Of a stretch of DNA of 64,000 nucleotides, positions 48,257 through 56,675 are shown in pieces. The stretch comes from RBG-13-51-18 sp050014095. Its GTDB lineage: Bacteria > Chloroflexota > Dehalococcoidia > Dehalococcoidales > RBG-16-60-22. The notes below the pieces were generated by a model, which saw only the letters and a program-made list of their open reading frames with translations, was not told the origin of the DNA and searched no databases. The translations under genes and the position numbers were made by a program. Numbering within the stretch: the stretch's first letter is position 1; every line of letters starts with the position of its first letter. The stretch spans positions 186,001 through 250,000 of the forward strand of contig JBEKDZ010000004.1 in assembly GCA_050014095.1 (NCBI GenBank). Reading direction: 5' to 3'.

Positions 48257-48805
48257 TTATACCGCCAGGTTAAACAACCGCATCCTTTCCCAATCCCCTT
48301 TTTCCTCGACAAATAGGCCGAAACAGGTTATTTTGGCTTCATAATGTAGTTTATATCTAGAGAATCTTTTTTTAATGCCGGGAAATTTAGCGGCGGGGAT
48401 TTTTTCACCGATTGTTACGTGCGGGGTGAAATTTTCGAGATTAAATTTTCCATCGGTCCGCAACTCTTTTATCAGCCCATCTAGCGACTTGACAATATCG
48501 ATATGCAGTTTTTTTACCGCTCGCCTGTTTTGTAGCGCGGCATAAACCACCTTATTTCCGTTTTCAAAAAATTTTATCCCATTAAGCATGATATTAAATT
48601 GCTTGGTCCGTTTAGCCACTTTATCTAATTGTTCATTTACCTGATATAGGCTGAATACCGGCGCAAACGGATAAACCAGGGTTATATGAGGCACGATAGT
48701 ATAATCGATATATTGCTGAAAGTTGGCGCGCAGTTTATTGAATATGTTTTCGATTTCGTTGGAAAAAGTTAGGACGATGGCATATGAGTTTTTTCCTTTT
48801 CTCAT
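48257..48805 (-). CDS. 2'-5' RNA ligase family (2H phosphoesterase) protein
   Basis: A 182-residue protein with the two hallmark HxT motifs, VPHITLVYPF near residue 39 and TPHVTIGEKI near residue 130, that form the 2H active site. Family members act on 2',3'-cyclic or 2'-5' linked nucleotides; the precise substrate is unknown. It is AT-richer than its neighbours. Its start overlaps the radA stop by 4 nt, so it is translationally coupled to radA. Confidence 0.88.
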   Translation of the reverse strand: MRKGKNSYAIVLTFSNEIENIFNKLRANFQQYIDYTIVPHITLVYPFAPVFSLYQVNEQLDKVAKRTKQFNIMLNGIKFFENGNKVVYAALQNRRAVKKLHIDIVKSLDGLIKELRTDGKFNLENFTPHVTIGEKIPAAKFPGIKKRFSRYKLHYEAKITCFGLFVEEKGDWERMRLFNLAV

Positions 48806-50190
48806 TGTGCCTCCGCCTTTTCCTTCCCTCCCCTTAACCCCTTAAAAACCGCCTCCCTTAGCGTCCCCGCGATAAGTATCTCCATATCCTTAGGGGCATT
48901 CACTTTAGCCCCCGTTTTAGGTATAATGCAACGCTTAAAGCCCAGCCGTGCTGCTTCCACCAGGCGTCTATCCATCTGCGGGGCGGGGCGCAGTTCCCCG
49001 CTTAAGCCCACCTCCCCCACCGCCGCCGTTTGGGGCATCACCTCCGCGTCGCGGTAGCTGGAGGCAATCGCTAAAGCCATCCCCAGGTCCGCCGCCGGCT
49101 CGCCCACCTTTAAGCCACCCGTCACGTTCACCATCACATCCTGGTTGCCCAACTTTAGCCCCACTCGCCGCGAGAGCACCGCCGTAACCAAAAGCAATCG
49201 ATTAAAGTCCACGCCGTTAGCCGTACGCCGCGGCTGCCCGAAGCTGTTGATGGTCGTCAACGCCTGGATTTCTACTAATAATGGACGACTCCCCTCGATG
49301 ACCGGCACGACGGCTGACCCTACGGTTTCCGTCCCCCGCTGGGAGAGGAACGCCAGCGACGGATTCGCCACCTCGACCATCCCCTCCTCTTTCATCTCGA
49401 AAACGCCCACCTCGTTGGTCGAGCCGAAGCGGTTCTTGACGCACCGCAGTAATCTATAAGCGCTGAAAGGCTCGCCCTCTAAATAAAGGACGACGTCCAC
49501 GATATGCTCTAAAACACGGGGGCCCGCGATGGCGCCCTCTTTGGTGACGTGGCCGGAGATAAAGACGGGCACGCCGTGAATCTTCGCCCATTGCATCAGA
49601 CGCATGGTGCAGTCCCGCACTTGCGAGACGCTCCCCGCCGCCGAGTCCCCGCCCGGTATATAAACCGTCTGGATGGAGTCCACAATCATTAGCGAAGGCT
49701 TTGCTTGTTCCGCTTGTTCAATCACCGCATCGATGTCGGTCTCCGCTAAAATGAAGAGTCCCTCCCCTTTAAGCCCCAACCGCTGCGCCCGCAGTTTAAT
49801 TTGTGGCGCCGTTTCTTCGCCGGTGACGTAGACCACGCGCTGTCGTTCGTTAGCGATAGACGCCGCCGCCTGTAATAAAAGGGTGCTTTTCCCGATGCCC
49901 GGGTCGCCGCTAATCAAGACTAACGACCCCGCCACCAAGCCTCCCCCCAGCACGCGGTTGAACTCCCCCAGCGGTATCGCTTTGCGGTCTTTAGCCTCGA
50001 TTTCTACCTTCGAAAGCTCCTGCGGTAAAGCAACTTGGCCCGCCGGTCTTAAGGAGGACACCTCCGCCTTAATGGTCATCTCGGAAAAGGTGTTCCACTG
50101 GTTGCAGTCCGGGCATCTTCCGAGCCACTTAAGGCTCTCCTTACCGCACTCCTTGCAGACGTAAACGACCTTAGCCGAGGACTTGCTCAT
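48802..50190 (-). CDS. radA: DNA repair protein RadA/Sms
   Basis: A 462-residue RadA. Order: N-terminal zinc finger (YVCKECGKESLKWLGRCPDC), RecA-like ATPase with Walker A GDPGIGKST near residue 95, the RadA-specific KNRFGSTNEVG motif, and a Lon-protease-like C-terminal domain ending in ILIAGTLREAVFKGLRG. It helps branch migration during recombinational repair. It heads the radA-2H-(DUF559)-ispD-ispF-cysS run, as in related genomes. The start lacks a strong ribosome site. Confidence 0.96.
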   Translation of the reverse strand: MSKSSAKVVYVCKECGKESLKWLGRCPDCNQWNTFSEMTIKAEVSSLRPAGQVALPQELSKVEIEAKDRKAIPLGEFNRVLGGGLVAGSLVLISGDPGIGKSTLLLQAAASIANERQRVVYVTGEETAPQIKLRAQRLGLKGEGLFILAETDIDAVIEQAEQAKPSLMIVDSIQTVYIPGGDSAAGSVSQVRDCTMRLMQWAKIHGVPVFISGHVTKEGAIAGPRVLEHIVDVVLYLEGEPFSAYRLLRCVKNRFGSTNEVGVFEMKEEGMVEVANPSLAFLSQRGTETVGSAVVPVIEGSRPLLVEIQALTTINSFGQPRRTANGVDFNRLLLVTAVLSRRVGLKLGNQDVMVNVTGGLKVGEPAADLGMALAIASSYRDAEVMPQTAAVGEVGLSGELRPAPQMDRRLVEAARLGFKRCIIPKTGAKVNAPKDMEILIAGTLREAVFKGLRGGKEKAEAQ

Positions 50191-50192
50191 AG

Positions 50193-50551
50193 CATGACTT
50201 TACTAGATTTAAGAAAAGAAGGCAAGGGGAAAATCCCTCTCCATCTCCCTTTACAAAAGGGAGACGATGTTATTTTTCCTGCATTATTTCATATACGGCT
50301 AAATCGTTCGTCCTCCTTTACTAAAGGAGGAGAGAGGCGGATTTTAACCCAGCGGCCCGTTGAAAAATCCCTCTCCATCTCCCTTTTTCAAAGGGAGACG
50401 ATATCAGCTTTCCTGTAAATAATCAATCCTCAACCCCAACGTTTGTCCCTCGTTCGTAAAGAGGGTTCACCCTGAAGGTTCTCCCTGAAGGGATAAAGGG
50501 AGATTTTGTGTAAACCTTCCCCCCTTTTAAAAAGGGGGACCAAGGGGGATT
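50193..50551. repeat. Cluster of AAATCC...GGATTT palindromic repeats
   Basis: A 359-bp noncoding gap packed with hairpins of the DUF559-linked family: CTCCCTTTACAAAAGGGAG (about 50243), TCCTCCTTTACTAAAGGAGGA (about 50310), CTCCCTTTTTCAAAGGGAG (about 50379), and CCCCCCTTTTAAAAAGGGGG (about 50520). They are ordered as inverted pairs ending in AAATCC and GGATTT. The spacers are unequal, so this is not a CRISPR array. Confidence 0.75.
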
Positions 50552-51703
50552 TTAGCTTAGCGGCCCAATATGCAGTCCACTCATGATTGCCAACATAACA
50601 GCCGCCGCCATCACCGACCCTATCTGGCCGCCCGTGTTCGCGCCCACCGCGTGCCATAAGAGGAAGCTCCGCGGATTGGCTTTTTGCCCTTCTTTTTGCA
50701 CCACCCGCGCGGACATCGGGAAGGCGGAAGTCCCCGCCGCCCCCAGCAGCGGGTTTATCTTGCCCTTGCTTAGTACCCGCATCAGCTTGCCCAGCGCTAC
50801 ACCCGTGACCGTGTCCATCGATATCGCCAGGAAGCCCAGCAGGAACACCAGTATCGTGTCCCAGGTCAGGAAGTTGCCGCCCAGCATGGATGCCCCGATG
50901 CAGAGTCCCAGCAGCAGCGTTACCATGTTGGCGATGGTGTTCTGCGATACGTCCACCAATCTCCCCACAACCCCGCTCTCTCTAAGCAGGTTGCCGAGCA
51001 TCAGCATCCCCATTAGCGGTGCGCCCATGGGGGCTATCAGTATGGTCACAATTCCCGCGATAATGGGGAACAGGATTTTCACCTTCCGCGATACCTGTTT
51101 TTCGCCGGTGGGCATCAGCGTAGCGCGCTCTTTTTTGGTCGTCATGGCCCGCATTATCGGCGGCTGGATTATCGGCACCAGCGCCATGTAGGAGTAGGCT
51201 GCAATGGATACTGCTGGCAGCAAGTCCCGTGCGAATTTGGACGTTACGTATATCGCCGTCGGTCCGTCGCAAGCCCCGATGATGGCTATTGATACCGCCT
51301 CCTGTTTCGTAAAGCTTAATCCCAGCGCCAATAAAAGCGTAATAAAGATGCCGAACTGTCCCGCCGCCCCGAATATCAGCACGATGGGGTTCGCCAGTAG
51401 CGGCCCGAAGTCTATCATCGCTCCCAGCCCCAGGAACAGTAAAACGGGGAAAATCTCGGTAAGAATGCCGGAGACATAGAGTAGATTAATGACGCCGCCC
51501 TGGTCATTTGCTGAAAGGTTCGCCAGCGGCAGGTTCCCCAGCACCACCCCGAACCCGATGGGTATCAGCAGCAGTGGTTCGATTTTCCTACCGATGCCCA
51601 GATAAAGCAGGACGCACCCTATCAATATCATGACGCCGCTCTCCCAGGTGAGGTGCATGAACCCCTGTCCCAGGCTGCTTAAGGCGTCTAAAAATGCGTC
51701 CAT
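50552..51703 (-). CDS. Sodium-ion-translocating decarboxylase beta subunit
   Basis: A 383-residue membrane protein of the OadB/GcdB/MmdB family, the Na+ channel subunit of biotin-dependent decarboxylases. About nine to eleven membrane segments are visible. The conserved GACDGPTAIYVTSKFA segment and SMDTVTGVALGKLM / GAAGTSAFPMSARVVQ match functional regions with the Na+-binding Asp. It follows the gamma subunit by 19 nt and ends in a repeat cluster. The carboxyltransferase alpha subunit is not in this window. Confidence 0.93.
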   Translation of the reverse strand: MDAFLDALSSLGQGFMHLTWESGVMILIGCVLLYLGIGRKIEPLLLIPIGFGVVLGNLPLANLSANDQGGVINLLYVSGILTEIFPVLLFLGLGAMIDFGPLLANPIVLIFGAAGQFGIFITLLLALGLSFTKQEAVSIAIIGACDGPTAIYVTSKFARDLLPAVSIAAYSYMALVPIIQPPIMRAMTTKKERATLMPTGEKQVSRKVKILFPIIAGIVTILIAPMGAPLMGMLMLGNLLRESGVVGRLVDVSQNTIANMVTLLLGLCIGASMLGGNFLTWDTILVFLLGFLAISMDTVTGVALGKLMRVLSKGKINPLLGAAGTSAFPMSARVVQKEGQKANPRSFLLWHAVGANTGGQIGSVMAAAVMLAIMSGLHIGPLS

Positions 51704-51722
51704 ATATGCTCTGGAATCCTTA

Positions 51723-51863
51723 TTATTTGCCTTTCTTCTCTTCTTCGTTCTTATAAGGGAAGAGCTTATTGAGCAGGCGTATCAAAAGCGTCAACAGATA
51801 CAGCGTGATGAAGGTGACCCCCATCCCCGCCACGGTCATCGTCAGTCCGAAAGTCCAGTCCAC
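51723..51863 (-). CDS. Decarboxylase gamma subunit (OadG-like)
   Basis: A 46-residue protein read from a GTG with AGGAGAAAAA upstream: MDWTFGLTMTVAGMGVTFIT, then LYLLTLLIRLLNKLFPYKNE and a Lys-rich end. It has a single membrane helix and a cytoplasmic charged tail, as in OadG. It sits between the biotin carrier and beta subunit genes, which fixes its identity. In the family it anchors and assembles the complex. The tail is much shorter than in the classical Klebsiella subunit. Confidence 0.85.
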   Translation of the reverse strand: MDWTFGLTMTVAGMGVTFITLYLLTLLIRLLNKLFPYKNEEEKKGK

Positions 51864-51944
51864 TTTTTCTCCTGCTCTTTGTTTTTATCCGGTAATACAA
51901 TATTGCCCCGCCGAAAAAATGTCCGACGGGGCATTAAATAACGA

Positions 51945-52166
51945 TTAATATTCGATGACGGCAATCATTTCGCCAGGCTTGACCACCTGTTCCGCCTTGA
52001 CCCCGATTTCCACCACCTTGCCGTTCACCGCCGCCAGTATTGGGTTTTCCATTTTCATGGACTCTAAAACACAGATTACGTCGCCTTCTTTAACGGCGTC
52101 GCCTACTTTAACTTCTACACTGATAATTTTTCCGGTGATAGGAACTTCTACCGTTTCCCTGGCCAA
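51945..52166 (-). CDS. Biotin carboxyl carrier domain protein
   Basis: A 73-residue biotinyl domain. The biotinylated Lys lies in VLESMKMENPI, and hairpin strands PITGKIISVEVKVGDAVKEG and AVNGKVVEIGVKAEQVVKPG complete the fold. The start is TTG, with AAAGGAG 9 nt upstream. It heads a biotin-gamma-beta operon for a Na+-pumping decarboxylase (oxaloacetate, methylmalonyl-CoA or glutaconyl-CoA type). The alpha subunit must come from elsewhere, so the substrate cannot be told. Confidence 0.93.
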   Translation of the reverse strand: MARETVEVPITGKIISVEVKVGDAVKEGDVICVLESMKMENPILAAVNGKVVEIGVKAEQVVKPGEMIAVIEY

Positions 52167-52208
52167 CTTCTAAGCTCCTTTCCTAAATGCCCTCTCTAAA
52201 ATTCAAAG

Positions 52209-52273
52209 ACGGTGGCGTCCAATCGCTCGAACTGCCACCGTCCTATTATACTAAAGTCGGTTCTAGATGTCAC
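52209..52273 (-). promoter_or_regulatory. Promoter with a 5' stem-loop for the decarboxylase operon
   Basis: Minus strand: -35 GTGACA (52273-52268), 17-bp spacer, -10 TATAAT (52250-52245). The stem ACGGTGGC/GCCACCGT (52209-52241) lies at the predicted transcript start. It could protect the mRNA 5' end or, for the upstream clpC transcript, act as a terminator without a strong T-run. Confidence 0.55.
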
Positions 52274-52288
52274 ATATTTTTTATTAAA

Positions 52289-55084
52289 CTATCTTGCCTT
52301 CGCGCTTACCGCTACATTTGGCAGTGAAAACTCCTCGTTGGAATCGATGGTTATTTCTCCATCCACCGCATCCACCACCACCTCGGAAACGTAAGCGTTC
52401 TCTGTCACCTTAACCTCTTCGAGGATCTTGGCTTTTTTAGTTGCCTTGCCTTTTCCCTTCTCCTCCATCGTTTCTTTAATGATTTTTTCTGCCTCGTATT
52501 TTATGCTCTCGGTAGCGTAAACAGTTAAGCTATCGCCCTTGGACTCTATGCCCTTAATCTCCGGTACGACGCGGTATTTATCCGCGGTTTTCTCTGCCGC
52601 CCGCTTTTCGGGTATTTCTTTAATCGACTTGATAATATCGTCCATTATTCCGGGCATCTTGATGGTCGTCTTGGTCTCATATATCCGCTCGAAGGTCTTA
52701 AAGCCGCCCCGTAGCACTGCCTCCGAAAGCTTATCCTCCACTCGGTTCTGAATCACACGGCGCAACTGGCGCGCACCATATTCTTCTTTATACCCCTCTT
52801 TGCCGAGGAGGTCCTTGGCGACATCGGTCACCTGTAGTCTAATTTCCTTTTCGGCAAGCTGCCGGCTGACGGTCGCTAACATCATATCTACAATCGCCCG
52901 TATTTGCTCTTCGGTAAGAGTGTGGAAGACGATGATATCGTCGATGCGGTTCAAGAACTCGGGACGGAAATTGCTCTCCCGGCTGTCCCTCAATTTATTA
53001 AGCAGGTCGTCCTTCATTTTCTCGTAAGAACGTTCTCGTATTTTCGCTTCGTCGCTGCGCTGCGCAAAACCCACCGAACCCTTCTTAATTTCTATCGCGC
53101 CGAAGTTGCTAGTCATAATGATAATGCTATTGCGGAAGTCCACCCGCCGCCCTTTGGCGTCGGTCAGATGCCCATCATCGAAAATCTGGAGAAGCAAGTT
53201 AAACACATCCGGGTGGGCTTTTTCGATTTCATCCAGCAGGATGCAGCTATAAGACTTGCGTCGCACCGCCTCGGTAAGCTGGCCGCCTTCTTCATAGCCG
53301 ATGTACCCCGGCGGCGCCCCAACCAGTCTGGAAACAGCGAATTTCTCCATAAACTCGGACATATCGATACGTATTAGGGCATCTTCACTGCCGAACATGT
53401 ATTCGGCCAGCGTTTTCGCCATCTCGGTCTTTCCAACGCCCGTCGGACCGAGGAAGAGGAAAACGCCCATCGGTCGCTTTAAATCTTTGATACCGGAACG
53501 AGCCCGCCGCACGGCTTTAGAAATGGCTTTCACCGCTTCTTCCTGTCCGGCGATGCGCTTATGCAGGGACTCTTCCATATTCAGAAGGCGGCTCGCCTCA
53601 TCGTCGGCAAGCTGCACCATCGGCACACCGGTCCACATGCTGACTACCTCGGCGATATCCTCCTTCTTCACCACCACATCCTCCTGCCCCTGCTCCTGCC
53701 GCCACTCATCCTCAAGCTGCTTTATCTTTTCCTCGTTTTGCAACTCGCGCTCCCGCAACTCGGCGGCGTTATCGTACTGCTGCGTGGCGAGAGCGTTATC
53801 TTTATCCTTGCGGATGATATCCTGCTGTTCCTTGGCTTGCTTCAAGGGGACCGGCATCGTGCTGTGGCGGATGCGCACTCGAGATGCCGCCTCGTCCACC
53901 AGGTCGATGGCTTTATCCGGCAAAAAGCGGTCCGGTATATACCGCGCCGCCATGCTGGCGGCCGCGGCTAAAGACTCTTCGCTGATTTTCAGGTGGTGGT
54001 GCGCCTCGTACCGTTCTTTAATACCGCGCAATATCCGCAGTGTTTCGTCGACGGACGGTTCCTCTACCAGCACCGGCTGGAAGCGTCGCTCCAATCCCGC
54101 GTCCCGCTCCACATATTTTCGGTAATCGTCGAGGGTAGTCGCACCGATGCATTGCAGCTCCCCCCGCGCCAGTGAAGGCTTTAAAATGTTGGCGGCGTCT
54201 ACGGCACCCTCGGCGGCGCCGGCGCCCACCATCGTATGAAACTCATCGACAAAGATAATGCAGTTGCCTGCACTCTTTATTTCGTCGATTATCTTCTTGA
54301 GTCGCTCTTCGAACTCGCCGCGGTATTTCGTTCCCGCCACCAGCGACCCCATATCCAGGGCGATGAGCCTTTTATCTTCCAGCGTTTCTGGTACCGTGCC
54401 AGCCACGATTTGCTGCGCCAGTCCTTCGACGATGGCGGTCTTGCCCACCCCCGGCTCCCCGATAAGCGCCGGATTGTTCTTGGTGCGGCGGCTAAGAATC
54501 TGGATGACGCGTTCCATCTCTTTATGCCGTCCGATGATGGGGTCGAGTTTCTTTTTGCGGGCGGCTTCCGTGAGGTCGGTACCCAGTTGGTCTAAGGCCG
54601 GGGTCTTGCTGGCGCTGCGGGTCAGTCTGGCTTTGGGCACACCCTGGGTTAAAATATGGGTAACCTCGGCGCGCGCCCGCTCCAGTGTAATCCCGAAACT
54701 GTCCAGCACGCTCGAAGCCACCCCTTCCCCCTCCCGCAGCAGGCCTAGCAGAAGATGCTCGGTGCCGATATAGTTATGTCCCATCTGGCGGGCTTCGTCG
54801 ATGGCTAGTTCGATGACCTTTTTTGCTCTTGGAGTCAGTCCGGTCTCGCTGGTGCCCGGTTTCTCTCCCCGCCCAATAATGAATTCCACCGCCGAGCGCA
54901 CCTTGCTCAAGCCAATACCCAGATTGGTCAGTACCTTGGCAGCCACGCCCTCTTCCTCGCGCACTAGCCCCAACAAAATATGCTCCGTGCCGATATAGCT
55001 GTGATTTAGGGCGCGTGCCTCTTCCTGGGCTATAGTGAGGACGCGGCGGGCTCTCTCGGAAAATTTTTCAAATCTGCTTGCCAT
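52289..55084 (-). CDS. clpC: ATP-dependent Clp protease ATPase subunit ClpC
   Basis: A 931-residue AAA+ unfoldase. Order: Clp-N repeat pair (YIGTEHILLGLVREEEGVAA and YIGTEHLLLGLLREGEGVAS), first AAA+ with GEPGVGKT near residue 207, an M-domain with a UVR-like segment (ATQQYDNAAELRERE), second AAA+ with GPTGVGKTEMAK near residue 542, and the usual C-terminal domain to about 820. A further ~100-residue tail rich in Lys/Glu (TMEEKGKGKATKKAKILEE, ending in DSNEEFSLPNVAVSAKAR) goes beyond typical ClpC. It unfolds substrates for ClpP. Confidence 0.95.
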   Translation of the reverse strand: MASRFEKFSERARRVLTIAQEEARALNHSYIGTEHILLGLVREEEGVAAKVLTNLGIGLSKVRSAVEFIIGRGEKPGTSETGLTPRAKKVIELAIDEARQMGHNYIGTEHLLLGLLREGEGVASSVLDSFGITLERARAEVTHILTQGVPKARLTRSASKTPALDQLGTDLTEAARKKKLDPIIGRHKEMERVIQILSRRTKNNPALIGEPGVGKTAIVEGLAQQIVAGTVPETLEDKRLIALDMGSLVAGTKYRGEFEERLKKIIDEIKSAGNCIIFVDEFHTMVGAGAAEGAVDAANILKPSLARGELQCIGATTLDDYRKYVERDAGLERRFQPVLVEEPSVDETLRILRGIKERYEAHHHLKISEESLAAAASMAARYIPDRFLPDKAIDLVDEAASRVRIRHSTMPVPLKQAKEQQDIIRKDKDNALATQQYDNAAELRERELQNEEKIKQLEDEWRQEQGQEDVVVKKEDIAEVVSMWTGVPMVQLADDEASRLLNMEESLHKRIAGQEEAVKAISKAVRRARSGIKDLKRPMGVFLFLGPTGVGKTEMAKTLAEYMFGSEDALIRIDMSEFMEKFAVSRLVGAPPGYIGYEEGGQLTEAVRRKSYSCILLDEIEKAHPDVFNLLLQIFDDGHLTDAKGRRVDFRNSIIIMTSNFGAIEIKKGSVGFAQRSDEAKIRERSYEKMKDDLLNKLRDSRESNFRPEFLNRIDDIIVFHTLTEEQIRAIVDMMLATVSRQLAEKEIRLQVTDVAKDLLGKEGYKEEYGARQLRRVIQNRVEDKLSEAVLRGGFKTFERIYETKTTIKMPGIMDDIIKSIKEIPEKRAAEKTADKYRVVPEIKGIESKGDSLTVYATESIKYEAEKIIKETMEEKGKGKATKKAKILEEVKVTENAYVSEVVVDAVDGEITIDSNEEFSLPNVAVSAKAR

Positions 55085-55132
55085 ATAGATTCTTTGGTGT
55101 AAATTTGTGCGGTGAGTGATCCTCTATCTCTA

Positions 55133-55161
55133 ATCTTATAATATCGAGGTTGGTAAAGCAA
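55133..55161 (-). promoter_or_regulatory. Candidate clpC promoter
   Basis: Minus strand: -35 TTGCTT, 17-bp spacer, -10 TAAGAT, about 45-50 nt before the ATG at 55084. No CtsR- or HrcA-type inverted repeat was seen. Confidence 0.35.
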
Positions 55162-55233
55162 GAGGGATAACACCTGCTTCTGGCGGCAGTATCCATGTAG
55201 AAAAGATTTACCTGGATGCTTGAAAAAAGAAAA

Positions 55234-55358
55234 GTCTCCTGGCAGTGGCATATTTTCCACAAAGGGTTGTCCCCTCAGTATCGTCTGCGCTGGGGCGTTT
55301 CACTTCCGTGTTCGGGATGGGAACGGGTGGGACCACCTCGCTCTAACCACCAAGAGAC
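55234..55358 (-). rRNA. rrf: 5S ribosomal RNA
   Basis: Minus-strand sequence contains the conserved CCCACCCGTTCCCATCCCGA, then ACACGGAAGTGAAACGC and GGGACAACC-type domains. The ends close as helix I: GTCTCTTGG (55358-55350) pairs with CCAGGAGAC (55242-55234), nine pairs with one G-T. A T-rich run follows the 3' end. No 23S or 16S gene lies upstream, where the RemA-like gene faces the other way, so this 5S gene stands alone. Confidence 0.93.
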
Positions 55359-55411
55359 TCGTTCTCCGGTCTTAAGCTATTCAGTTGTTAACGGCTTCTT
55401 TCAAGCTACAG

Positions 55412-55440
55412 CATATATTCTAGCACATTATTTGCCGCAA
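55412..55440 (-). promoter_or_regulatory. Candidate 5S rRNA promoter
   Basis: Minus strand: -35 TTGCGG (55440-55435), 17-bp spacer, -10 TATATG (55417-55412). It would start transcription about 45-50 nt before the 5S RNA. The match is modest. Confidence 0.3.
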
Positions 55441-55637
55441 GAAAAGGGGAGTAGACCCGATTTTTCTTGTAATTTATATTATCCTCGCTTGTTTATAATT
55501 TAATAACGATATCGCTATTTGCGTCGGTAACCCAGATATTAGCCCCAACTCAAGGGTGTCTCCTAGCTCTTTAGTCATGGATAAAAATACTATCGTTATT
55601 TTTTATACATATCGTTCATTTTCTCCGTTGGAAACCC

Positions 55638-55666
55638 TTGACAAGCCTGCGTACAAGTGATAGCTT
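55638..55666 (+). promoter_or_regulatory. Promoter for the RemA-like/gmk operon
   Basis: -35 TTGACA (55638-55643), 17-bp spacer, -10 TAGCTT (55661-55666). It gives a leader of about 85 nt before the ATG at 55758. Confidence 0.6.
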
Positions 55667-55757
55667 ATTGAAGGGCTTTTCCCAGCGCATATGTTATAGC
55701 AGATACCGACGCATTGTCCCTTTAATTCAGCCCTACGAATTTTGCGAGGTGAGATTT

Positions 55758-56051
55758 ATGAGTATCGAACTGGTGCACATTGGATTTGGCAACATTCTGG
55801 CAATGAGTCGGACCATCGCTATCGCCTCTCCGAATTCCGCCCCCACCAAGCGCATTATTCACGATGGCAGAAGTAACGGCAAGGTAATCGATATGACTAG
55901 CGGCCGAAGAACCAAAGCCGTCATCTTTACCGATAGTGGCCATATCGTGCTGGCGGCGCTCGCCCCGGAAACCATCGCCAGCCGTTTCACGTCGGGCCGC
56001 TCGGGCATACCGCTAAAGCAAGAGCAAAGTGAAAGCGTTGATGAAGGGTGA
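55758..56051 (+). CDS. RemA-like (DUF370) protein
   Basis: A 97-residue protein: MSIELVHIGFGNILAMSRTI, then AIASPNSAPTKRIIHDGRSN, GKVIDMTSGRRTKAVIFTDS and GHIVLAALAPETIASRF. This is the DUF370/RemA family; in Bacillus RemA is a DNA-binding regulator of matrix genes and forms a ring, and elsewhere the gene commonly precedes gmk, as here. The ATG at 55758 has GAGGTGA upstream. Upstream in-frame codons overlap the promoter and are not used. It overlaps the gmk start. Confidence 0.9.
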   Translation: MSIELVHIGFGNILAMSRTIAIASPNSAPTKRIIHDGRSNGKVIDMTSGRRTKAVIFTDSGHIVLAALAPETIASRFTSGRSGIPLKQEQSESVDEG

Positions 56052-56667
56052 AAAAAGCTCATCCCTCCTCCCGCCCTCCAAACCTCTCCTCATCGTCCTC
56101 TCCGGCCTTTCCGGCGTCGGTAAGGACACGGTTCTGGACGGACTAAGGAAATCAGGTATCCCTGCTTATATCAGCGTCTCCGCCACCACCCGGGCACGCC
56201 GTCCTCGTGAAAAGGACGGCGTCGACTACTATTTTATAACTCCTGAAAAATTTCAAATGATGATTGACTCCGATCAACTATTGGAATGGGCTAACGTCTA
56301 TGGCAACCGCTACGGCATACCCGCCGAACCGGTACGGCAAGCCCTGAAGCGAGGTCAAGATGTCATCGTGAAAATCGATGTTCAGGGCGCTGCCACCATT
56401 AAGAAAAGGGTACCGCAGGCAGTGCTTATTTTTTTGGTAACGTTTTCGCTAGCCGAGCTTGAGCAGCGCCTTAAAAAACGCCGCACGGAAACAACGTCAG
56501 AACTAGAGCTTCGCTTGAAAACCGCCGTGAAAGAGCTGGATAACATTCCTATGTTCGACTATATTGTCGTTAACCGGGAAGGTAAAATCGACCGCACGAT
56601 AGCGGATATTAAGGCTATTATAACGGCAGAAAAATGCCGCGCCGTCCCGCGCGTTTGTGATATCTGA
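56041..56667 (+). CDS. gmk: Guanylate kinase
   Basis: About 208 residues converting GMP to GDP with ATP. P-loop LSGLSGVGKDTVLDGL near residues 18-33 (Asp-Thr follows the usual GKST position as GKDT), the GMP-binding SVSATTRARRPREKDGVDYY, FQMMIDSDQLLEWANVYGN, and RRTETTSELELRL. The ATG at 56041 is used, and it overlaps the RemA-like gene by 11 nt; a GTG at 56029 is an alternative. rpoZ, a frequent next gene, is absent. It converges on the DUF47 gene. Confidence 0.95.
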   Translation: MKGEKSSSLLPPSKPLLIVLSGLSGVGKDTVLDGLRKSGIPAYISVSATTRARRPREKDGVDYYFITPEKFQMMIDSDQLLEWANVYGNRYGIPAEPVRQALKRGQDVIVKIDVQGAATIKKRVPQAVLIFLVTFSLAELEQRLKKRRTETTSELELRLKTAVKELDNIPMFDYIVVNREGKIDRTIADIKAIITAEKCRAVPRVCDI

Positions 56668-56675
56668 ACCCTATA

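Noticed and set aside
50193..50551. Possible CRISPR array
   Set aside because: The repeats differ in length and sequence, are palindromic and arranged as inverted pairs, have no equal spacers, and no cas gene is near.
53301..54125. Plus-strand 274-codon open frame
   Set aside because: It is antisense to clpC and rich in Ser/Arg, as expected for a shadow frame.
55638..55757. Longer N-terminus for the RemA-like protein starting at TTG 55638
   Set aside because: That TTG is the -35 box of a good promoter, and the ATG at 55758 has a ribosome site and matches the family start.
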